Shown in pieces: positions 36,541 to 48,784 of a stretch of 64,000 nt of DNA. The position numbers and the translations under genes are program-made. Under the pieces are notes generated by a model. It was not told the origin of the DNA and made no database searches. It saw only the letters and a list, made by a program, of their open reading frames with translations. Origin of the DNA: Diphasiastrum complanatum (taxonomy: Eukaryota; Streptophyta; Lycopodiopsida; Lycopodiales; Lycopodiaceae); NCBI GenBank assembly GCA_029204225.1, contig CM055101.1:38173374-38237373 (forward strand). Direction: 5' to 3'. The first letter of the stretch is position 1. Each line of letters starts with the position of its first letter.

Positions 36541-38640
36541 GTTGGAGTGTATCAACCATCCAGTCTATAGTGCATTGGCTCAAGATTATGTGAAGGTGTA
36601 GCTTGACCTCTACGCCTATTGCGTCGGTGTCGATTTCTAGTCAATACCCTCTCTTTTTCTTCTTCTTCATATAATTCCAACCATTTATCCATTACTCCTG
36701 AATTATATAGCATGAAGAGAAATCCTGTTTTTGATCTTGGTGACAGAAAACGGTTCTCGTCGCGCTACCGGATAGTAGTATGGATTGGTGCGCATGTAGG
36801 AGGGCACTTCAAGATACCGTGCCATGGATGTTTTGCTTTGTACGAAGAGCTGATGGCACCAGAGTGGTTGTGGATCCAAGAGCTTCACGTCTTGCTTATG
36901 GATTTTGCATTGGTCCAGATCTGGCAAGATGTAGCCGCCGTTTTCTTTTTGTGGTTGGATATTTCTTGGCAAATTCTTGAGATGCACGCAACTCCTTGTT
37001 CGATTCAATGGGCGTGATTCTATGCCGGATGGTTGGTGCTTCAGCTGCAATGGCATGTTCAGTTTGTGGATCAAATTCAGGTAATAGAGAAGGTGAAGGA
37101 TTAGTTGTAGCAATTTTTTGGGATTCGGGAGAAAATTGGCATTGGATGAATGGAATGTTAGTGGTGTCGATGGGATTAGAAACGGCGGAAGGAAAAAGGT
37201 AGTGTTGGGAGCCGATATCACCAGAGCCCTGTGGATTGGCTGGTGTTGGAGCTCCTTGCCCTTGGGTTTGCCTTGGAATGACGAGCCTTGAGCAGTAGGT
37301 GGAGGTTGCTGGAATCCTGCTTCATCTCCACCATTTGGTCCATCAAAGTGATGCCCGAAATCATAAAACTGGGTGTGCTCTACATGGATAGAAGGCATTG
37401 ACTGGGTAGTTGCCTTTAACCTTTCTTCTAGAGTGGCGATGTGCTGGTTAAGAGCCTCGACAAAAGTAGTGTATGATTGTTGTAGTTTAGTGTGTTGCTC
37501 CGTCGTGGCTTTCAACTTAGGCCACCACTGGAATTGGAGCTCCCTCGCTGGTGGTGCGAAATCATTAAAATCCATCAATTTCAACTGTTCTTTCATAGCG
37601 GAACATGCAACTTGTGCATCTGCTACGACCTTGTCCCTTTCGGTTGTAAGGTTGTCTATGACAGTTTGCATGTTGGAGAGCTTCAGTTGGAGCTGGTTCT
37701 AGAGGTGACCGAGCATTTTTTGTTGTTGTTGATTATAAGTGGTGAGGTTCTAAATTTGCTATTATTGTTGTTGTTTGTTTTTCGCCTCCAACCTTGCTTT
37801 TTCCTTCTGAAAATCTGCCATAGCACCATCATCAAATTATCTCAGGGTGTACTGTCCCCCTAGGGTGCCGAATAAATTATATTGGAGCTCATTCACCAAC
37901 CATACTGATTTTTGGGCTGCGAGGGGTAATTGCTCCCAAGGGCCAATGACGGGGAGTGTGCGGGTATAGTTGGAATATGGCATGGGGTTCAAAGGCAAAA
38001 AATCTGGAATGGGGAGAGAGGTGATTGTGGGATGAGAGGAGGTAATTGTGATATGAGCATACTCTGCCCCTATAGATATATTGGATAAGATATCAAGGGA
38101 TTTGGTGTCGTTCGTGCTGATTGCCTTCCCTTTCTGCTTCTTTGTGGGTGGTGCTGGTGAAACAGGTTCTACTATCAATTGTGAGGTGGCTCGCTTTCTA
38201 GTGCTCGGATAGATGTCGTCGAGCTCTTTGATAACAACGGCTGCTTGATGTCCCAACTATTTGATGACCAACATGTGGAGGAGATATCCACATTTGGTGG
38301 TTGGTTTCCTGACTTTTAAGGCCCCGCATAACTTGTCTGATACCTTTTCCGCCCACTTGTAGTTGTGAGTGGGATCATCCATGGTGAGGGTCAAGGAGAA
38401 GAGATCGCTTGGGGGGATGCGATCCATTTTGACTGTATGGACCTCGACCATAGTGACTAGGATTTCTAATGCCTCTCGGAGATGGGGATCTGTGAGAAGG
38501 TGAATAGCTATCCCGTCGTTGGTTTGGGCAATGAGTGAAGCCTCTCCATGAATTAATTCTAGATTCTTGCTACCAAGTTCATGCTGAAATTTTTCAAAAT
38601 TTTCAAAACTTCCCGAGCAATCTAGAATCATTACTATCAT
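36541..38640 (-). pseudogene. unrecognised gag-like frame with coiled coil
   Basis: Reading from 38640 on the minus strand gives an almost continuous frame with stops at about 38257 and 37837. Its start includes NDGIAIHLLTDPHLREAL and DLFSLTLTMDDPTHNYKW. Next is a basic patch (PPTKKQKGK), then PIPDFLPLNPMPYSNYTRTL. A glutamine/lysine-rich coiled coil (about 37800-37400, with NLTTERDKVVADAQV and LEERLKATT) follows and then a low-complexity tail. I do not recognise the family. Position downstream of a primer site and LTR (40187-40990) on the same strand suggests a gag of that element. It is broken. Confidence 0.4.
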
Positions 38641-39060
38641 GGCCTCTCACAACTCATCGCTCTTTCTCCACCGTCGTAAGGCCCCTAAGCCCTATTTAGG
38701 GAACATTTTCATGATTTTTATCAAAAATTATGTTGAGCAACTTATCTTGGCCAAGGATGTTCTTACGAACCTTGGCTTTGATCTGACATACTTCCTCGAT
38801 CAGCAGAGCAAGAGTTTGTTTCAAGCAGCCTACTCAACCTATTCAGATGAGTTCCAAACGTTCAAAATCACATCTAAGGGTGGCAGATCTACCATCATCA
38901 ACATCTCTCTTGAGCATCTATAGAGTATTGGATTTCCTAATCTGGGAGACATGATCCATGGCAAGGGTACTAGTTATGATGCCAAGTATTTCACCAAGTT
39001 TCTGACGGAGGACGGAAAAAGAATGCATGTCAGAGATGGTTGGAGGGAATTAGTGGTGAT
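38639..39060 (+). pseudogene. unrecognised frame, divergent from the previous one
   Basis: The plus strand reads NYVEQLILAKDVLTNLGFDL and YSDEFQTFKITSKGG, then a stop at about 38921, and continues in frame with SIGFPNLGDMIHGKGTSYDA and FTKFLTEDGKRMHVRDGWR. The continuation past the stop with sensible composition points to a decayed coding region. It starts exactly where the minus-strand frame starts, as if an inversion joined two halves. Family not recognised. Confidence 0.35.
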
Positions 39061-40186
39061 GGTGGTGGATGTGGGTTGTGTTAGTAGTTGTAATGCAAAG
39101 TCATCTACATTTTACCACAGAGTCAAGTAGGGTGGAAGAACGTACAAGTGAGGGCTTTGGTGGAATTGTGGAATCAAAGCCCATGTTGAGAGCGAATGAG
39201 GGTGTGGAGGTAGTCGTAAATGGTGGGGGTGGTGGTGGAAGAGTAGTTGAGATAGCAAGTAAGGAAATTGGATCTGTGAAAGATGGCTGAGTGGACAGAA
39301 CCACGCCCACGGAACCAGAACCAGAAGTGCCTGCATCGAGTGAACTGCCTATTGCTACTGCTTGTCGATGTTGTTGGGCCTGGTGGAGTAAGGCCTCCTG
39401 TTGCGCTAGGACGTCCTTTGGGACTTGAGAGGGTTTCAAGCTTCCGATTTTGATTAGAAAAACACTGATCTGGCTATTTACTGACAAATGTGGTACAATT
39501 AACCTTCGCCGACTTTATAGTGGATAAATCTGGCACAGATAAACATGTGGTAGAATTGGCGAAGGCTCTTTCTGACAAAAAATAGGCTTTTTGCAGCTTG
39601 GCGAGAGTAAAAATGGATTTTTTTGGAAGATCCTTATAGATCTACCCTTCCCCAAACTCACAAATGGTACCAACTTGGCAGTAGATAGATTTGAATCACA
39701 CTTATGCATAGTAAATCGACGAAGGTCTTTTTCTATATTTTTAGAATTTTTGGTGGCTTTTTGGTGTCTTTTCTGATGTTTTTGCAAATCTATTGGGAAT
39801 TAATCTTCGCCCTTCAATATGAAGGATCTATGAGTGAAACCAAAGCTTCGTGCAACTTGGCGAAGGTTTCCTATATGAGGATAGAAAGTTATCATATCTG
39901 ATGATGATTTTGCTGCCTTTCTGCTCAAATCTAACGTAATTGACCGATTTTTGTTGTTTTTTCTAGTTTCTCAGATCCAAATGGATTTAAAGAATGGTGA
40001 TCTGAAGAGCTATCGCTATTCAACAATCAAATTAGATTTCAAACAAGAAGAACCACTCAAATCAAGCAAAATCACCCTCAATCTAACCCTAAAATACAAT
40101 TTTACCCCTATTCATGCCAAAACAAGATGCCTAATGCAAGCTAACCATCAACCAAGCATGCTGCAATCTAAAAGAATTGGCATCGT
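39061..40186 (-). other. leader region of element G, no clear gene
   Basis: A minus-strand proline-rich frame (39487-39101, with a run LPPPPPPF) and short others occur. No domain is recognised. It lies between the primer site at 40187 and the gag-like frame. Confidence 0.35.
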
Positions 40187-40204
40187 TCCCCAAAAACGAC
40201 ACCA
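40187..40204 (-). other. primer-binding site of element G, tRNA-Asp-like
   Basis: The minus strand reads TGGTGTCGTTTTTGGGGA, four bases after the LTR end. It resembles the TGGCGCCGTTGCCGGGGA site used by several plant gypsy groups and usually assigned to tRNA-Asp. It differs at five positions, four of them C to T, as expected of methylated, decaying DNA. Confidence 0.6.
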
Positions 40205-40450
40205 AAATTGTAGCGGGCATATTTCCTATCCTATCCTCAGCCCAAGATCCAAGCACTCAAGCATCAAGGATATGAAGTTAGTTGTCACACGTGTAGGTTC
40301 AATCCCATAAGCACCATAGCATATCTCAGAATTCAGCATGTATGGAAGATCGACATCTAACTCTAACATCCATTAACCCTAAACATTAACACTACACAAT
40401 CAACACTACATCCATTAACCCTACGATCCACAATGAGATAGATGTTTGCT

Positions 40451-40627
<177 letters not shown>

Positions 40628-40807
40628 GCATAAGAACATACAATCCCAATAAAATTCAGATTCAACAATTAGCAAAATACAACAAAAGCATGAGAGATGG
40701 AGAAAAAAGAATAGAGAGCAAGGACATTCACAACTCCATTCCATAAGAAAGCCAATCTGCTTATATTGAAATGAAGATTTGAACATGAGGAGCAACTCGA
40801 GTTTGTT

Positions 40808-40822
40808 CCTATTTATAGTGGA
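40808..40822 (-). promoter_or_regulatory. TATA box of the element G LTR
   Basis: The minus strand reads CTATAAATAGGAAC, a strong TATA match placed in the right-hand (U3-proximal) part of the LTR. Confidence 0.55.
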
Positions 40823-41099
40823 GAGGAGGATCTTGGCCTCAAAATCCTATTGGCCCATTTCTACCTCCCTAACTATTCAAATTTAAAAACAAGTGGGAAC
40901 CCATTCAAAAATTGGAGGGAACCAATTTGAATTTGAATTTTGGTGGGAATCCATATTTTATTCACTAACTTGACATTTAGGCCCGCGACATTTAAGTCCC
41001 ACAATAAGGCCTAACCCATTTTGATTGGCTAGATTTCATACATTGCATCTAGACTAGCATATCTACGTTTATTGCTGAAGTACTAAGAAGTTAACATTT

Positions 41100-41500
41100 A
41101 GGACAAGTTGAGGGCAATTGGCCAAATGACATTTTGGAAGCTATAAATAGTTGTACTTGTATGGAAAAATAATCATCAAAGTTTCTTCCTGTGGTGAACT
41201 CATCTCTTTTGTTTCTATGTCCATCTCATGCATATTTCTCAAGTTATCTTACTTTCTAGTGTGTAGAATGTCATCTTTATTGTTGATATTGCATCCACAC
41301 ATGTGAAGGACAGTAGGCTGCTACTGTTGTACAAAAAAAGACAATACCTTACTAGATTTTAGTGCTTATGATCAGATCTTAGTGATTTGTGCAATTCTAC
41401 CATGCCTGAATTGATGATTTCTTTCTTGTAGCATCCAAAATTTGGTCAAGATCTTAGAGATCCATCAAGTATGTTTTGGATGTAATTTTTTCACAATAGG
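41100..41500 (+). repeat. partial LTR related to that of element C
   Basis: GCTATAAATAG at about 41147 and the later string GTGTGTAGAATG...CACATGTGAAGGACAGTAG resemble the C LTR at 24179-24230. No primer site follows. Confidence 0.5.
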
Positions 41501-41521
41501 TGATGAGTGAAGATTTCCAAA

Positions 41522-41640
41522 TGAAGCGGACATCAAAGTATTCGACAAGAAGATGAGAAGAGCATTAACCTTCATCAATCTTTCGATGAAAGATCACATC
41601 ATTACCCACATTGGGCCACATAAGCGATGTTGTTACTCCA
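41522..41640 (+). pseudogene. copia gag fragment of the element B family
   Basis: The plus strand reads ADIKVFDKKMRRALTFINLS followed by MKDHIITHIG, almost identical to residues 52-82 of the B gag. About 120 bp survive. Confidence 0.8.
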
Positions 41641-41814
41641 ACTAAGTAGGTGATAGGGTTTTGAAAGTTTTTTTTTAGTAAATCTCTTAGGTTTGTGAAT
41701 GCCTTTAATATTTTATAACGTCCATTTGACTTGTACAATTCTAACAATATACAAAGGAAGATATGAGAGATCTAGTTCTATTAAAGGAGTTGATGTTGTC
41801 CTTTTCTATGAATG

Positions 41815-42375
41815 CAAATCTAAATTCATTTAATTGGAAGGCTAAGAATGTCAACGTGCTAGTCTTCAAGCATTTAAGGAGTGTTACAATCCCTTTGAAT
41901 TGAAATTCATACATTTGTTGGAGATACATTTACAAAACTATGTAGCAAGTCTTTTATTTAGATAGTTTAAAGCTATGTTATAAGCACTTGAAGTAGAGAG
42001 AAAGTGTTTGTTTGGAAATGCTAGATAAATTGGCTAGATAAGACATGCTTCAAGTTGGCTCCAACATCAACTTGTGACTGATCAACTTATTTGTATCAAA
42101 ATTGATTCCAAGTATTTGAATTTTTGTATTTTGACAAGGAGGCATGCTTGAAGTTTCTTTCATTTTGTTGTCATTTGGAAGTTTGTTGTTTTAGAGACTT
42201 TTTCATTGACAAGATAATTTGGATCCATCTTCACATGAAATGAGGACTTTAAGAAGTGTAGATTCTCAAGGTTATTGATGAAGCATGTGAAAATATAAGA
42301 GACTTAAATGCATGCATGAATTGACCTCCGGTTGACATTCTTAGCCTTCCAAATGAACCTATGAACTCATTTAGT
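41815..42375. repeat. foldback element with about 60-bp inverted arms
   Basis: TTGGAAGGCTAAGAATGTCA at about 41831 recurs as its reverse complement at about 42334-42354. Flanking matches (TTCATTT outside, GCATTTAAG inside) extend the arms to about 60 bp with gaps. The spacing of about 500 bp fits a MITE-like or foldback element. No coding content. Confidence 0.5.
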
Positions 42376-42379
42376 AGCA

Positions 42380-43427
42380 CTCATGAACTCATGCCAATGT
42401 TGCAGCCAAAATTTTGAAGAATTTGTCCAAGTAGTCATTGGAGGATTTTGTGTTTTGGAACAATGATATAAGTTGTAGTATGTGACAAAGTCTTGCACAC
42501 TTTTGAGTTTTGGTTTTCATGGTATTAATAGTAAATTAGATTTTTATAATCCTAAGATAGTGATGCATATTTTGTTTTATGTTGTCTCATTCTTATTTGA
42601 TGTTGTTCTACGTGTATTATGGTATGTAGTTTTTGTTTTATGCTATTGATTTATTGGTGATTGTAGTTTAGTTTTGTGATGTCCTATCTTTGTATTGCAG
42701 TCTTGCTATCGTGAGAGAACTAATGTAAAATTGATGTTATTGTACTATCAACTTGACAAGCAATATGGATGAACATGGTGACAAGGCATGCAATATTTAA
42801 TATGCTAATTGCTAATAAGGTTACCAAACACTAGATGGCTGTATATAAAGCGTATCTTCCTACTTCATCAATTACAAAGCGGTGTAATTTTTCAGTAACA
42901 CCCAATTTGACGATATGAATGTTTTGAAGGTCACGTACTCGACTAATTAGTAAGTGCAGATATACTATTCTTTAAACAGGATAAGAATCCAGGTTGTCTT
43001 GCTTCACTCAAAATAAAAAAATGTTGCTTACATGGTCTGCGTTCTACCCAACATTGAAGTTTTCGGCTTACCCATCTCGTAAAGGGGTACAAGCCTAGAA
43101 AAACCTCCAAGTTTAACAAGTGAACATCATCATATAGTCAACCGTCCGCGTACACGAGACAAACCAACGATTTGAAATACTAACGCAAAAAATTCATGAG
43201 AGCTAGATTACCTTACAGCTCTAAATATTTGTGCGGCTGATGATGAACAAACAAAGGATAAATGTTTAAAGCCTGGAAGTGTTTTCAAAATCCCATAATA
43301 AAGTATCAGCTCTAAGAGTTATGCCTTTCTTTGTCTCCCATAATCAAATCGCCATACGAATGACATCCTTCCTTGCATCGCATTCTGATCGAAGAATATG
43401 ATCTTTGCAATAATTCACGTAATGTGA
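42380..43427. other. 3' flank of the SWEET gene, nothing else seen
   Basis: An AT-rich spacer. The last few hundred bases before 43428 should contain the SWEET 3' UTR on the minus strand. No other gene is visible. Confidence 0.4.
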
Positions 43428-46153
43428 TTAACAACCTGGCGAACGTTGTTTTGTTTTGTCATTGTTCTGAGCAGTAACGTCCAAATCGTTCGACTCCGAA
43501 GGGCGACCTTGTGATGCCATTCCATTATGATAGTTTGCGTAAAGTCCTAACTGTGCCGCTCCTAGAAGGCATCCAAGTCCATTCGGAATCTACAGTACAT
43601 CCAGCACTTATAAGTTAACCAACTATAGCCATCCTAAAAAGTCTAATTCTTCTCCAGATACTGTTGTGGCTTAGGAGATTTCAACATTTATTTGTGTTCT
43701 ACTTTCCAGGCAGGAACTTTGAAGCTTGGTGCATTGGGAAGTAAAACTGTAGCTAGCTAATAAAAGACTTGTACAACGTGAAATAGAATAGCAGTATTCA
43801 CAAGCTTAGTCAAATGGACAGAAACAGATTGCTGAAGTACACTTCAAATTTTTTTTGAAAGAATTCGGGATTGAACATCTCCAAAGAGCCGCAGTCTGAT
43901 CAGAATTATTCATATACTTTATCTTCTGGTTCAGAGCTAATACTATTTAATTACATGCCTACACAGCATTTTACCTTTGGTTTATAGCTAACTTTACCCT
44001 GAGAGCTTATCTCAATACTATTGGTCTACCTTCTAGACATCAAAATTCAAATTGTACCTGTCACTCGTTTCCATTTATTCAGCTATGATAAATCCTTAAA
44101 GTATAACAGGGATGCTTACAATAATGAACTTGTCTTTCTTCAGCGCTCCATAGGATGTCCACAATATTGCATTAAAAAAGCTGCAGATAGACAACAGAAA
44201 AGGCATGTACTCCACACTCCTCGTTGTGATCACCAATCTCTGCAGGATCAATATGAGAAGTTCGAAGTCACCTTAGAAATCGGCACCCTTGTATTGCTTC
44301 TGGTAAAGATCAATGAAAGCGACAAGCAAAGCGGAGCAATATGCTTACTTACGGCCTAAATTTTTAAGCACGACAGCAGGCTTGTGACTATAATACTTTA
44401 GACCCAAAAGCAACAAGGTCGACATTTCGAGTCGATACGCAAGAATAAGTACTAACGTAATCACAGATTCAAACTAATCAATTTCATGAGTGTTCTTCAT
44501 ACATTTGGATGTGCAATAGGAAAGCTCTGATTCTAAATGATAATGTCACTTTTTCCCAAAACTCTCTTATGTACTCGACTATATTAGGCGGTTTTGAAAG
44601 TGGTTCTAGTTTCTTTCTATGTATAGTTTGAACCTGAAAAATCTGAAAGGGCGTCGTTACTGCTTAGTGTGACTAAGAACATTAGCTGAGAATAGCATCT
44701 CATCGTAACAGAAAATATCTAGAAGCAAAGAACTCCTATCAGTAGCGCTGAAAATTTAGTTACTGACAAATAAAAGGTCCCAGATTCAAATCATTGTAAG
44801 ATGAACCTGAATACGTATAAGGCACAGTAGCTTCACATAGCAATCTATTAGCATGTACGAGACAACATGAATGAGCGACTAAACATTGAACAACCAACTG
44901 CACCATCGGCTGATGAACAAAGAAGCCTTATAATGAGACTCAAGTCTATTAAAGATCAACTACGATATAAGTGCACTGTGCCATTGTAGTACGTCGGTAT
45001 TTAGGTAGGCATATTCTAAGTAACATGCCAGAGCTAGAGAAACCTTTCGTGGTTTCGTGCATATGTTCCTGGTGCAGGACTTTGACGAAAAGATAAGTAA
45101 AACTTATATTATTTCTATAAGGTTCAAGCACATACATTCGAATTTCTTAGAGAATTAACTTCTCATGCAAGGACCAATAGCTTGTTCTGATTTCTATCTT
45201 GCTTGGCTTTGCTTGTATTATAAGTCTCAAGCCGTGCAACGATGACTAGAGTTGGCAAGAAAAAGTAAAGATGAGCATACCATGACCAAAAGTGGTGAAG
45301 CGTACATTAATGTACCAATAACGACGCAGACCGAGCCTACGAAAATAGCTCGATCATGCCTCGGAAACTCTGCTATTGTGACCGCCACTATGGTAACACA
45401 GAATGCCAGGATTCCCGATACTAATAAGAAAATGACTGCCTGCAATGTTCAACTAATTACTTTTAGGCACTAAACTGATATCGTCGTTTATTACAAAAGC
45501 TTTCTGAAACTGTGAAAAGTAGTTCTGAGCATGAATGAAAGACAATGATTGTAATGGATTCTTGACTATTACTTCAACTCCAAGCACCTTAAATGACTTT
45601 GACATCAATTCCACGTGAGTTAGTGTTTCAACATTTAACAGGTCATCAATAACTTGATTATTTGCATCACCTGTCTTCAATTTGTGAAATTGTCATTCTA
45701 ATATACATGCGAAACCTTTAGGTAACTAGTAAGTACCTTCTTCTTTTTCGGAGCAAAAACTAAATAGATGATTAGATAGATGGACTCGAGTGCACTCCCG
45801 GCCCCATTTATTGACACCACGAGCACATTATGAGAAGTTATCATCGGAAGTCCATAAAACAACCACAGTAAGCAGTTCAACAAAGTGCACACGTAAGGGA
45901 TAGCCGAAAATGAGCCCGTTGATTTTCTCTTGCATATCCTCCAAAATGTAGCCCTGCACAGAATTACATTTCATGATAGGCACACTTGCTTCTTAAGGTT
46001 TATTTATCTCGTGCTATGCTGCCAAAAGAAGCCTACTCCACATACTCGAAACATTAAGCTTTATTACTGGAGCGTACTTCGATAGGTTGCTGGTCAATAG
46101 TTATATAATTTAACTCAAAGCCGAATCACAAAGAAGCCCGACCTGAACACGTT

Positions 46154-46220
<67 letters not shown>

Positions 46221-46947
46221 GAGAAATTTGTGCTCACATGGGCGACAAGAACATCACCATTGACGTAATATTTCCTGCATCAGCAACAAAATCGTCACCA
46301 TGAGTTTTAGATTTTAAAACGTTCATTGTTGAAGAATCTACAGCTTGCAGTTGGCAATAAATCTTGCGTTAGCATCATCCATATTTTGTAAGTTATGAAT
46401 AAAAACCTACCGCATTCAGGCCAACACACTTTCGCCTTATCAGTCTAGCTTATCCACGAACTTTTGAGAATGCTTTGAAGATATTGTTAGCTACGAAAGG
46501 CCCGTTGGAAAATTTATGTGACTTAAGTTGGGTATAACTTCCTTTATCGAAGTTATAAGGGACATTAATAGAAGTTAAGCTAGTCATTAGTCAATGTCTT
46601 AACCCGACTTCCGACGCCATCACTACAATTGTGTGCAATACATATAATTAGGATAAGCTACCTATTCTATAATATTCTGGAACTTGCGAGATATTATAAT
46701 GTCAAAAGATGAGCCCAACAACATCAATAATCATATAGAATCTCATAAATAGCGGCCAAAGTCAAGCCATGTGGCATGTGTCTTCTCATTAGTAATAAAT
46801 CAGAAGAGCAACTTTCGATCTGGATTTAGGTGCCATGGTAACGCATTTTGACAACATCAATTAAAATTTCACCAATATACAGAAACAGTCAGAGGTAACT
46901 GCCAAACCTATCACTCCTAGTATGAAGCGGATAATGTCGTCGTCCAT
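43428..46947 (-). CDS. SWEET sugar transporter, six exons, 244 aa
   Basis: SWEETs are membrane uniporters that move sucrose or hexoses down their gradient across plasma membrane or tonoplast. Exons: 46947-46908, 46274-46238, 45953-45737, 45439-45281, 44239-44120, 43589-43428, all with GT/AG borders and consistent phase. The joined start is MDDDIIRFILGVIGNITSM. The first MtN3 repeat includes TFWRICKRKSTGSFSAIPYV and LLNCLLWLFYGLPMIT, then VLVVSINGAGSALE and APKKKK. The second includes GTLMYASPLLVMRLVITTRS, VEYMPFLLSICSFFNAILW and IPNGLGCLLGAAQLGLY. A short polar tail ends at 43428. Seven membrane spans are expected from 2 x 3 + 1. MRLV...TRSVEYMPF and NGLGCLLG look most like clade I (SWEET1-3), but the clade is uncertain. 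No lesion is seen. Confidence 0.93.
46156..46217. repeat. (CT)31 microsatellite in SWEET intron 2
   Basis: On the gene strand this is a (GA)31 tract starting about 20 nt after the exon 2 donor at 46238. Confidence 0.95.
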
Positions 46948-48360
46948 TGAAACTGATTACGACAGATAAGTATACTCGGGTCCCGTGTCTCTGATTCGTA
47001 TAATCTTCAGAGGACAAGGCGATTCTTCAAATCCTTTTTAATGTCAACACTAGTAGAACTGACGCCAACAAAGTTATGAACGCAATAGGCTGCATGTGTA
47101 ATCACCTAATTCCTGCATGTACGATTCGACAAGAAGAATAAGGATCGCTAAACACATCTGCTGAGGAGAATGCAAACTTGGTATGTGATTTCAAGACCAT
47201 GATAACAGACTGGCTCCAAAAATTCCATGAGCGAAATAGGATGCATATGTAGCTTATTTCCTGCTCGTGCGATTTCGATAACAAAAAATGGCCGCTTATA
47301 AGCCTACGCTGATGATCAGAGAGCACACTTTGTACGTAAATTCTTGATTTTATTCATCACAAAACATGAGGGTTAAGGAAGAATCTCAATCTAAAATGTT
47401 GTACCATAGCAATGCCGAGGTCGAGATGGTTCTGTAATACCAAGAAAGAGCTACACAAGATGTTCTAGAACAGGATGAAATTCTTGCCGATAACATAGCG
47501 CTGCAGAAATCCACGGAGCATGCATTTGAAGTTTTTGCTAAACGCACTGTAAGGTAAAAGCAAATTTGATCTGTCTTCTTGCAGCTCCATCGTCTTTGTG
47601 AGGAAGTCCCCAGACGACGAGAACCGTGCTTAGCTACAGCTTGCAGCTAATAGAACCCGAGGTGCACTGTACTGGCCAAGGAACTAAGTGATTCAGACTT
47701 TGGGTAGACACTGAAATTAGCTAAAACATTGAAAGTTTAGGCAGCCAATTACTAGGGGTCATTACGATCGTATGCAATCTTTTGGCTGAAAATTAAACCT
47801 ACCACATCCACAAATTAATTGTACTATCGTGAATGTTGAAAGTTGAAACCTTATGAGCGGGTACTCGTCGTTGTATTGCTGAGAGAGCTTGCATCCCACA
47901 TAGAAGAAAAATTAAAGAAAGACAAAAGCAGCTGCAAAACGCCGGGGCAAAACGAAGCATTACCGATCACGCTTTCTGGGGTAATCTGATCAGATGAGCA
48001 TTGATCTCAAATATTCACGTCCGTTGGGATGTTGGGAGCGTGAGGACGTTGATAGTTACGCAGAGGATAAAGTTAGTTATAGACCGTGGATATGTGGTGC
48101 TCGTAGTTATTCCTTTTTTAGAATCTGGTTTTACCTCGCATTTCTCAAGACTGGTGAGTTTTCCCTTTCCAGCCTTCACCTTGCAGTCCTATTAAAATTT
48201 GCTATGAAAATCTAAGTCCCTTTTTTTTTTAAAGGGTTCTTAATTGGCATGAGGAGTGATAGAGGACAGGTATCACATTTTCACACATTTTCATAGGCTC
48301 TGAACACATATGTTGAGAGCCATAGCGCACAGTTGAAGGGTTGAAGGGCCAATTACACCC
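46948..48360. other. SWEET upstream region, no gene seen
   Basis: It contains the presumed SWEET promoter. Short frames only, with none supported by a known motif. Confidence 0.4.
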
Positions 48361-48487
48361 GATAGCGGGACGTGAGCAGGCCCGCTACCCTCTACCAGGC
48401 AGCCTTCAACGCACCTCATCGCAGGGCAACTCGGTGCATGAAGGCTGCATGCTACAGCCGGTAGCGGGCCTGCTCACGCCCGCTACC
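48361..48487. repeat. 127-bp hairpin-forming inverted repeat
   Basis: The left arm 48361-48415 and the right arm 48433-48487, 55 nt each, are near reverse complements with a 17-nt loop. Each arm carries GAGCAGGCCCGCTACC or its complement and the AGCCTTCA...GCACC block or its complement. The arm is GC-rich in an AT-rich neighbourhood. Confidence 0.85.
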
Positions 48488-48784
48488 TAGTTCATTTCGT
48501 GCTACTTGCAAAATTGGCTCACCAAATTTGGTATAGATTGGTTGATGGACTTTGCAAATTCTTCATGAGGACTATAAGTGAGGAACTTTTTTAGGGTATG
48601 GCTTTGAAGTCACAAATACGAAATCACAAGATTAACAAAATCTATGAAGAAAACCAAAAAAAAGCACAAGATCAATTGAACTCCGAGAAATCGTCAACTA
48701 GTTCAATTGTTTATTTTTCGGTCAAATGGAGTCCAAACTTGTACATATGGTAGTACATCAGATTTTTCACATGTGTGTAGATGA

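Noticed and set aside
44021-44359. 112-codon plus-strand frame
   Set aside because: It is antisense to SWEET exon 5 (44120-44239), whose splice sites and conserved VEYMPF motif decide the strand.
45453-45680. 75-codon minus-strand frame in SWEET intron 3
   Set aside because: It lies between exons 3 and 4, has no MtN3 motif, and the exon borders on each side join in phase without it.
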